Assembly (NCBI GenBank): GCA_010031985.1
Contig: RGYP01000002.1
Location: forward strand, 1-28,425
Direction of reading: 5' to 3'
DNA: 28,425 nt
DNA from: Gammaproteobacteria bacterium
GTDB lineage: Bacteria > Pseudomonadota > Gammaproteobacteria > Steroidobacterales > Steroidobacteraceae
The first letter of the stretch is position 1; each line of letters begins with the position of its first letter. Positions 23,240 through 28,425 of the stretch are shown here, piece after piece. Below the pieces are notes generated by a model. It made no database searches. It was not told the DNA's origin and saw only the letters and a list, made by a program, of their open reading frames with translations. The position numbers were made by a program, and so were the translations under genes.

Positions 23240-23781
23240 GTGAAAGTTTCAATCCGCACGGCACCACGATCCTCGGCGTGCGGCGCAAGGGCGTCGTCGC
23301 CATCGGCGGTGATGGTCAGGTCACGCTCGGCACGACCGTGATGAAGGGCAACGCCCGCAAGGTGCGGCCGCTCGGTCAAGGCAAGGTCCTCGGCGGGTTC
23401 GCCGGCGGCACGGCCGATGCCTTCACCTTGTTCGAGCGCTTCGAGGGCAAACTCGACAAATTCGGCAATCTCACGCGAGCAGCCATCGAACTCGCCAAAG
23501 ATTGGCGCTCTGATCGCTACCTCCGTCGTCTCGAAGCTTTGCTGCTCGTGGGCGACCCCCACAAGCTGTTCGTGATCTCGGGCAACGGCGACGTCATCGA
23601 GCCGGAACACGATCTGGTGGCAATCGGCTCGGGTGGCGCCTATGCGCAAGCCGCTGCGCGCGCGTTGCTCGAAAACACCGATCTGAGCGCACGCGAAATC
23701 GTCGAGCGCTCGCTCAACATCGCCGCGGACATCTGCATCTACACCAATCGGAGTCTGGTCATCGAGGAGCTGCATACGTGA
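23236..23781 (+). CDS. hslV: HslV peptidase subunit of HslUV
   Basis: A 181-residue threonine protease of the HslUV ATP-dependent protease. The mature chain begins at Thr10 or Thr11 in HGTTILGVRR, so a short propeptide (MSESFNPHG) must be removed; E. coli HslV loses only the initial Met. The core VAIGGDGQVTLG, the VMKGNARKV segment, FAGGTADAFTLFERFE and IGSGGAYAQAAARAL match the family. It pairs with hslU, which starts within its stop codon (GTGA). The two form a dodecamer capped by the ATPase hexamer that degrades misfolded and regulatory proteins. No changes in catalytic positions were seen. Confidence 0.95.
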   Translation: MSESFNPHGTTILGVRRKGVVAIGGDGQVTLGTTVMKGNARKVRPLGQGKVLGGFAGGTADAFTLFERFEGKLDKFGNLTRAAIELAKDWRSDRYLRRLEALLLVGDPHKLFVISGNGDVIEPEHDLVAIGSGGAYAQAAARALLENTDLSAREIVERSLNIAADICIYTNRSLVIEELHT

Positions 23782-25121
23782 GTGACGGCGCACTGAAGCC
23801 GCGACAGATCGTCGGCGAACTCGATAAACACATCGTCGGTCAGGGTGCTGCCAAGCGCGCCGTAGCCATCGCGCTGCGAAACCGTTGGCGGCGCATGCAG
23901 GTCGAAGAACGCCTGCGTCCGGAGATCACGCCGAAAAACATTCTGATGATCGGTCCGACCGGTTGTGGAAAAACCGAGATCGCCCGCAGACTCGCGCGCC
24001 TCGCCAACGCACCCTTCGTGAAAGTCGAAGCTACCAAGTTCACCGAGGTCGGCTACGTCGGTCGCGACGTCGACTCGATCGTCAAAGAATTGGTCGACGT
24101 TTCCGTGAAGATCACCCGCGAGGCCGAAATGGCGCGCGTCCGCGATCGTGCCGCCGATGCCGCCGAAGAGCGCATCCTCGATGCGCTGCTGCCGAAGCCT
24201 AAGCTGATGGGGTTCTCGACCGACGAGCCCGTACAACCCCGCGACGCGGACACCCGTCAGAAATTTCGCAAGATGCTGCGCGAAGGTGCTCTCGACGAGC
24301 GCGAGATCGAGATCGAATTGCGCGGCATGGGCAGCGGGCTCGAGATCATGGCGCCACCCGGCATGGAAGAGATGCAACAACAGCTGCAGACCATGTTCCA
24401 GAACCTCGGTGCCGGGAAAACCCGCGCCAAGAAAATGAAGGTACGCGATGCTGCGCGGATGCTGATCGACGAGGAAGCCGCAAAGATGCTCAACGAAGAC
24501 GAGCTGCGTGCCAGCGCAGTCCGCAACGCCGAGCAGAATGGCATCGTTTTTCTGGACGAGGTCGACAAGATCTGTCGGCGCCAAGACACCCATGGTGCCG
24601 ACGTCTCGCGCGAGGGTGTGCAGCGCGACCTGCTGCCTCTCGTCGAGGGCTGCACGGTCAACACCAAGTACGGCCCGATCAAGACCGATCACGTGCTGTT
24701 CATCGCCTCGGGGGCTTTTCATGTTTCCAAACCCTCCGATCTCATCCCCGAGCTGCAGGGTCGTTTCCCGATTCGCGTCGAACTCGAGCCGCTGAAGGTC
24801 GAAGATTTCGTACGCATTCTCACCGAGCCCGATGCTTCGCTGACGGCGCAGTATTCGGCCCTGTTGCGTACCGAGGGTGTCAAGATCGAGTTCACGGCGG
24901 AGGGCGTGCGCCGACTCGCCGAGATTGCGTTTCACGTCAACGAACGCACCGAGAACATCGGTGCTCGAAGACTGCATACGGTGATGGAGCGACTGCTGGA
25001 GAATCTCTCGTACGAGGCCAGCGAACGCTCGGGAACCACCCTCTCCATCGATGCTGCCTATGTCAACGAGAGCCTCGGCAAACTCTCGCAAGACGAAGAT
25101 CTCAGCCGGTTCATTCTTTGA
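23778..25121 (+). CDS. hslU: HslU ATPase subunit of HslUV
   Basis: A 447-residue AAA+ unfoldase starting at GTG 23778. Walker A is GPTGCGKT (residues 59–66), the pore loop GYVG is at about 92–95 in FTEVGYVGRDVDSIVKEL, the intermediate I-domain covers about 110–240, Walker B is GIVFLDEVDKI, and the C-terminal tail LSRFIL docks into HslV. It unfolds substrates and feeds them to HslV. Coupled starts (hslV/hslU) and a following TTG gene overlapping its stop make one transcription unit. I saw no clear heat-shock promoter within this tightly packed block, so it is probably read through from upstream. Confidence 0.96.
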   Translation: MSDGALKPRQIVGELDKHIVGQGAAKRAVAIALRNRWRRMQVEERLRPEITPKNILMIGPTGCGKTEIARRLARLANAPFVKVEATKFTEVGYVGRDVDSIVKELVDVSVKITREAEMARVRDRAADAAEERILDALLPKPKLMGFSTDEPVQPRDADTRQKFRKMLREGALDEREIEIELRGMGSGLEIMAPPGMEEMQQQLQTMFQNLGAGKTRAKKMKVRDAARMLIDEEAAKMLNEDELRASAVRNAEQNGIVFLDEVDKICRRQDTHGADVSREGVQRDLLPLVEGCTVNTKYGPIKTDHVLFIASGAFHVSKPSDLIPELQGRFPIRVELEPLKVEDFVRILTEPDASLTAQYSALLRTEGVKIEFTAEGVRRLAEIAFHVNERTENIGARRLHTVMERLLENLSYEASERSGTTLSIDAAYVNESLGKLSQDEDLSRFIL

Positions 25122-25753
25122 GCGACGTCGCGCTCGGTATCGTCGTCTTCACCATTGCGGCGGTTCCGGCATCGCTGCTGCTGCTCGCATTGGCCGACGT
25201 CATTCGTCTCGAGGGCGAGGGTCGACGTCGTCGCTGGATACGCAATTGTCTGTGGGCGCTCGCCGTGCCTGCGAGCGTACCGCTCGGCGTGGCGGCATGG
25301 GGCTGGGCGGGCGCAGCACACCTCGAGCCGCTATGCCAGGCCTACGCCGAACCCGATTACCGCGCCCGGGAAAGAATAGACGTGCCGCTCATCGTGCTGG
25401 ATATCCAGGGCGCGCCACCACCGTGGTTCGGCGCATTGCAGGCGCGGTTTCCGGGTCGGGTGATCACCGCGACCGATGAGCCGACCGCGGGCGCGGCCAC
25501 GCACGTACTCGAAGTCAGACGAGTTACGCATCACCGCAATCTTTGGTTCGAGGTCAGGATGGATCGATTTCGCTTGGTCGATCGGCACTGGGGTGCGGTA
25601 ATTGCCGAAGCCGACGAGCTTTGGGTGGACGCAGGCCGAGCGCGTTATCACTGTGGCGTGATCAGCGGTCCCGCGGTCGTGGCCAGCGAGCGCAGCCCTT
25701 GGCCCGCCGGCGATGGCGTTGCGCGCTTCGTGGCGCGCGCCTTCAAACCATGA
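25118..25753 (+). CDS. Unknown membrane-anchored protein after hslU
   Basis: A 211-residue frame from TTG 25118, overlapping the hslU stop by four bases (TTGA), a spacing seen throughout this operon. Two membrane segments (residues about 6–28 and 44–66) flank a short Arg-rich cytoplasmic loop; the rest is a mostly beta soluble part (VPLIVLDIQGAPPPWFGAL, VLEVRRVTHHRNLWFEVRM, ARYHCGVISGPAVV). I do not recognise a family. The topology suggests an inner-membrane anchor with a periplasmic domain. Its last 11 bases overlap the DUF1501 pseudogene that comes from the other side. The rare TTG start is supported only by the overlap pattern. Confidence 0.6.
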   Translation: MSDVALGIVVFTIAAVPASLLLLALADVIRLEGEGRRRRWIRNCLWALAVPASVPLGVAAWGWAGAAHLEPLCQAYAEPDYRARERIDVPLIVLDIQGAPPPWFGALQARFPGRVITATDEPTAGAATHVLEVRRVTHHRNLWFEVRMDRFRLVDRHWGAVIAEADELWVDAGRARYHCGVISGPAVVASERSPWPAGDGVARFVARAFKP

Positions 25754-26862
25754 AGCCGAGATTGCGTGCCGCGAAATTGTTGATGCTGGGCGCGACCTTC
25801 ACGAGGTCGGCATCGCCGACGCCGAACCAGCTCGCGAGCGTAGCCGCGTACTGATCTGCCGACACGGTCGGAATGATGCGTCCGCCACCGACGTCCCAGG
25901 CGCCGTTGGTTTCGAGCAGCGGGTAAGCCCCATAGAAACGCCCGCCGCGAACTGCGCCGCCCGCAACCAGCTGGATGCCACCCCAAGCGTGATCGGAACC
26001 GTCACCGTTGGAGGTGAGCGTGCGACCGAAATCGGAATGCGTGAACAGCGTGACGTTGTTCTCCATACCGATCTCGCGCATCGAGTCGTGAAACATCTTC
26101 ACGGAACTGCTGATGTTGGCGAGTAGACCGGGCTGATCGCGCACGAGATCGTCGTGCTGATCGAAACCACCCGTCGAGACGAAAAATATCTGTCGAGAGA
26201 GCCCGAGGCTCTGCCGTACCGAGACGATCTTCGCCACCGTACGCAGCTGTTGTTGCAGCGAGGACAGTGTGCCGGTGTTCGGCAGCGCATTGAAGCTGTA
26301 ACCGCTGGCGATCGCTGTGCTGACACGATCGGCAAACTGCGCTGCGCGCTGCTGCACGCTGGCGTAGGCGCGTTCGTACATCGTGTTTGAAGAGGATCCC
26401 ATGGTCGCCGTCAGCACCGACTCGAAGGACTGGCGGCGCAGAGGGCCCGCACCGGTGGTCGGGAAGGCCGCGAACTGCGTCGGGCCGGTGGCGCCCATCA
26501 CGTACGGCTTGGCGATTTCACTGGCCTGGAAATAAGTTTGACCGGCAAGCATAAGCAGGATCGCCCGAAACTTGTCCCGGCAAAGAAATCGGCAGCAACG
26601 AAGCGCGATCCACGGCGAGGCTCGATGTCGTACCGCCGCCGCGTGAGCGTGAGTAGGCGTTGTACTCGGCCGTGCTCGTCGGCACGACCATGTTCCAGGA
26701 ATCGTTGCCCCCGAACAGGAAAAGACAAACGAGCGCCTTGTAGTCGGCGAAGCCGCCCGTACCCGCCATCTGGGCGTGCACCGTGCCCGCGGTACGCCCG
26801 AAAGCGTAGGCAACACCGCCTGCAGCAGCGGCCTTGATGAACTTGCGTCGAAGGCGATTCAT
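25743..26862 (-). pseudogene. DUF1501 family gene, broken by frameshift and internal deletion
   Basis: The N-terminal part runs from ATG 26862 (ribosome site GGAG) with MNRLRRKFIKAAAAGGVAYA and FLFGGNDSWNMVVP, classic for DUF1501, then hits a stop soon after GDPAYA near 26548. The C-terminal part is in another frame from about 26556 on, with LMLAGQTYFQASEIAKPYV, IFFVSTGGFDQHDDL, VTLFTHSDFGRTLTSNG and SDHAWGG, to 25743. Known members carry roughly 100 residues between these parts, which are missing here. So it is a deletion plus frame change, not a point slip. DUF1501 proteins are usually exported partners of DUF1800, whose gene lies 15 bp upstream. Confidence 0.8.
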
Positions 26863-26877
26863 GAAGACTCCATCTGC

Positions 26878-28425
26878 TCAGCGTTGCAGCGCGAACTCGG
26901 GCGAGGTCGTCACAAAGAAAATGGCGTCTGCCGTCCGGGTCGCGAGCGCCGTGGCGGGGTTGGTTGCTGGCACGACGGTGCGTTCGATCTGCGCTTTGGC
27001 CTGCGCCTTGAGCGTGGCAGAGATCTGTCCGGATCCGCCCAAGAGACGCTCGGCGACGCGGTTGATGAGTGCCTCGCTGTCGTTCGCCACCACAAGTTCG
27101 TCGGCGGTGTTGATGTACATGATGTCAGTCGCGAGGGTGGTCGCCGTATGGGTGCGCGACACCGCTTGAGTCCAGAAGAAGTTTGCTATCTGCGTGTTCA
27201 AATATTCGGTAGCGATCTGCATCTCGGGCGACACGCGACCCGAATCGGCGATCTCACCCGGCGGCGCATAGAAAGGGCTGAAGAAATTGAACACCGAGGG
27301 TGAACTGCCCTGCGCCTGACCAAAGACTGCGCCGACGCCGCCCGTAAAATTGGTCGCGGAGCCCAATCGACCTGAGCGCGAGGTTGCCTCGTAGGCGCGC
27401 CAGAACTGCGTGAGACGAAGCAACGGCTCCTTGAGCTTGCCCGCGCTCGATACGGCGGTACCGCTGGCGGGATTCCGCGCCTCGGCGTCGAGCAGAATCG
27501 CCTTGACCACCACTTCGAGATTGCCGCGCCGACCGGCGCCATCGTTGTTGAATTTCTCGGCGACGCGTTGCACGTAGGCAGGCGACGGATTGCTGGTCAC
27601 CAACCGCTGGATGAGTTGCTTGGAAATGAACGGCCCGACGTTCGGATGGTTGAAGACGTTGTCCAGGGCATCCTTCAAATCTTGCGCGCCCGATTGACCC
27701 GCCGGGATGGTCGCGTTGGGGAGCGCAACACCTGAATAGTTGAGGACGAGCTTCGTACCCGTCTCGTGAAAGTCGGGGTACAGACGCATCGGCAGCACCT
27801 GGTTGTAGCCGGCGACTGGAGCGAATTGCGGACGCGTCGTCGCGAAGGTGCATATGGGCAAAGTCGTTGGGCATTCCCACTTCCAACCGGTGAAGACCCG
27901 CGCGAAGCCTTCGATGGTGTCCTGGTTGTAGGTCGGCAAGGGCTGACCGCTGGCGTCGTTGCGGATCGTACCGTCGATGTTGAGCTGCACGAGACCCACG
28001 CTGAACAGCTGCATCATCTCGCGCGCGTAGTTCTCGTCGGGCCGTAAATTGGTGTTGGCCACTGCCTTTTGATTGCCGAGCATCGACAGGTAGATACCCA
28101 TCGCCGGATGCAGCGTGACGTTCTCGAGCAGCGTACGAAAATTGCCGAAAGCGCCGCGAGCGAGCATGTCGTGGAAGTCAGCCGTGGCATTGGGCAAGTT
28201 GAGCAGTGCGCCCACCTGCGACACGACAAAGATTTCAGAGAGTGCGAAAGCGACGCGTTGCCGGAGCTGGTCCTCGCCGCGTAGCGCGTTGGAGAACCAT
28301 TGCTCGAGGCGGTTGTTGTTGAGTACGGCGATGTTGAAGTTGGTCGGGATCGGATCGGGATAGGCCGCCTCGACCGCAGGCAACAGCAAGCTGGCTTCGC
28401 GACCGATCTGCTGATCGATCCAGCG
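26878..28425 (-). CDS. DUF1800 family protein, N-terminus beyond the window
   Basis: The frame is open to the window edge (upstream codons read RWIDQQIGREASLLLPAVE), so the 503 residues from the TTG at 28389 are only the latter part. DUF1800 landmarks are LEQWFSNALRGEDQLRQRVA, ALSEIFVV, LRPDENYAREMMQLFSVGL, GFARVFTGWKW, HETGTKLVLN, FNHPNVGPFISKQLIQRLV, a Gly-rich segment with NNDGAGRRGNLEVVVKAILL, and the end TADAIFFVTTSPEFALQR. The function is not established; members are large, often exported proteins paired with DUF1501. It ends 15 bp before the broken partner. Codon use matches the neighbours, and no internal damage is seen. Confidence 0.88.
   Translation of the reverse strand, partial: RWIDQQIGREASLLLPAVEAAYPDPIPTNFNIAVLNNNRLEQWFSNALRGEDQLRQRVAFALSEIFVVSQVGALLNLPNATADFHDMLARGAFGNFRTLLENVTLHPAMGIYLSMLGNQKAVANTNLRPDENYAREMMQLFSVGLVQLNIDGTIRNDASGQPLPTYNQDTIEGFARVFTGWKWECPTTLPICTFATTRPQFAPVAGYNQVLPMRLYPDFHETGTKLVLNYSGVALPNATIPAGQSGAQDLKDALDNVFNHPNVGPFISKQLIQRLVTSNPSPAYVQRVAEKFNNDGAGRRGNLEVVVKAILLDAEARNPASGTAVSSAGKLKEPLLRLTQFWRAYEATSRSGRLGSATNFTGGVGAVFGQAQGSSPSVFNFFSPFYAPPGEIADSGRVSPEMQIATEYLNTQIANFFWTQAVSRTHTATTLATDIMYINTADELVVANDSEALINRVAERLLGGSGQISATLKAQAKAQIERTVVPATNPATALATRTADAIFFVTTSPEFALQR

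Noticed and set aside
23739..25091. 450-codon minus-strand frame opposite hslU
   Set aside because: It is antisense to an unmistakable HslU; the composition is a shadow of HslU codon use.
1..28425. CRISPR array, toxin–antitoxin pair or phage-defence system
   Set aside because: No regular spaced repeats were seen, and none of the gene products shows nuclease, toxin or defence motifs.

Overview
This is a GC-rich chromosomal segment of a gammaproteobacterium. The order dapF–DUF484–xerC–hslV–hslU, the block ubiK/comM next to glnK–amtB, and a YdbH/YdbL envelope pair all point there. DUF1838 and DUF1800/DUF1501 genes suggest an environmental lineage, but I cannot name a genus.

Region by region: (1) 1–2549 is the end of an integrated element. 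It holds a Cys-rich small gene cut by the window edge, an excisionase-like wHTH gene, an unknown gene and a tyrosine integrase, all on the minus strand. Next come integrase-arm-like repeats and then the 3' half of a tRNA-Arg(CCG), taken as the attachment site. (2) 2596–4032 is a small membrane pair (unknown protein plus HTTM-like protein) and a probable decayed secreted peptide gene. (3) 4064–9185, minus strand, is a tightly packed envelope operon: PAP2 phosphatase, BamA/TamA-type outer-membrane protein, EptA phosphoethanolamine transferase and a Tat-exported DUF1838 protein. (4) 9436–15537, mostly plus strand, has a periplasmic peroxiredoxin, an unknown gene, a YdbH-like protein, a DUF1318 lipoprotein, a short AsmA protein and a membrane-anchored cytochrome c. 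One possible small minus-strand gene sits at 10739–10918. (5) 15545–17347, minus strand, is comM and ubiK. Divergent from them is a nitrogen-regulated glnK–amtB operon with a recognisable sigma-54 promoter and NtrC-like site, closed by a strong terminator. (6) 19563–25753, plus strand, is a near-continuous operon: a dehydrogenase/CoA-binding fusion, dapF, DUF484, xerC, hslV, hslU and an unknown membrane protein, most joined by 4-bp start/stop overlaps. (7) 25743–28425, minus strand, is a DUF1800 gene running off the window and its DUF1501 partner, which is frameshifted and seems to lack an internal segment.

Best leads: a PII protein that keeps the uridylylated tyrosine but lacks key 2-oxoglutarate/Mg contacts, although its promoter looks normal; the dehydrogenase–CoA-binding fusion; the YdbH/DUF1318 pair in which the DUF1318 protein has gained a lipoprotein head that may replace YnbE; and the lipid A-type operon containing its own outer-membrane barrel and a coupled DUF1838 protein. 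I saw no CRISPR array, rRNA or intact tRNA. No gene-free stretch exceeds 300 bases.
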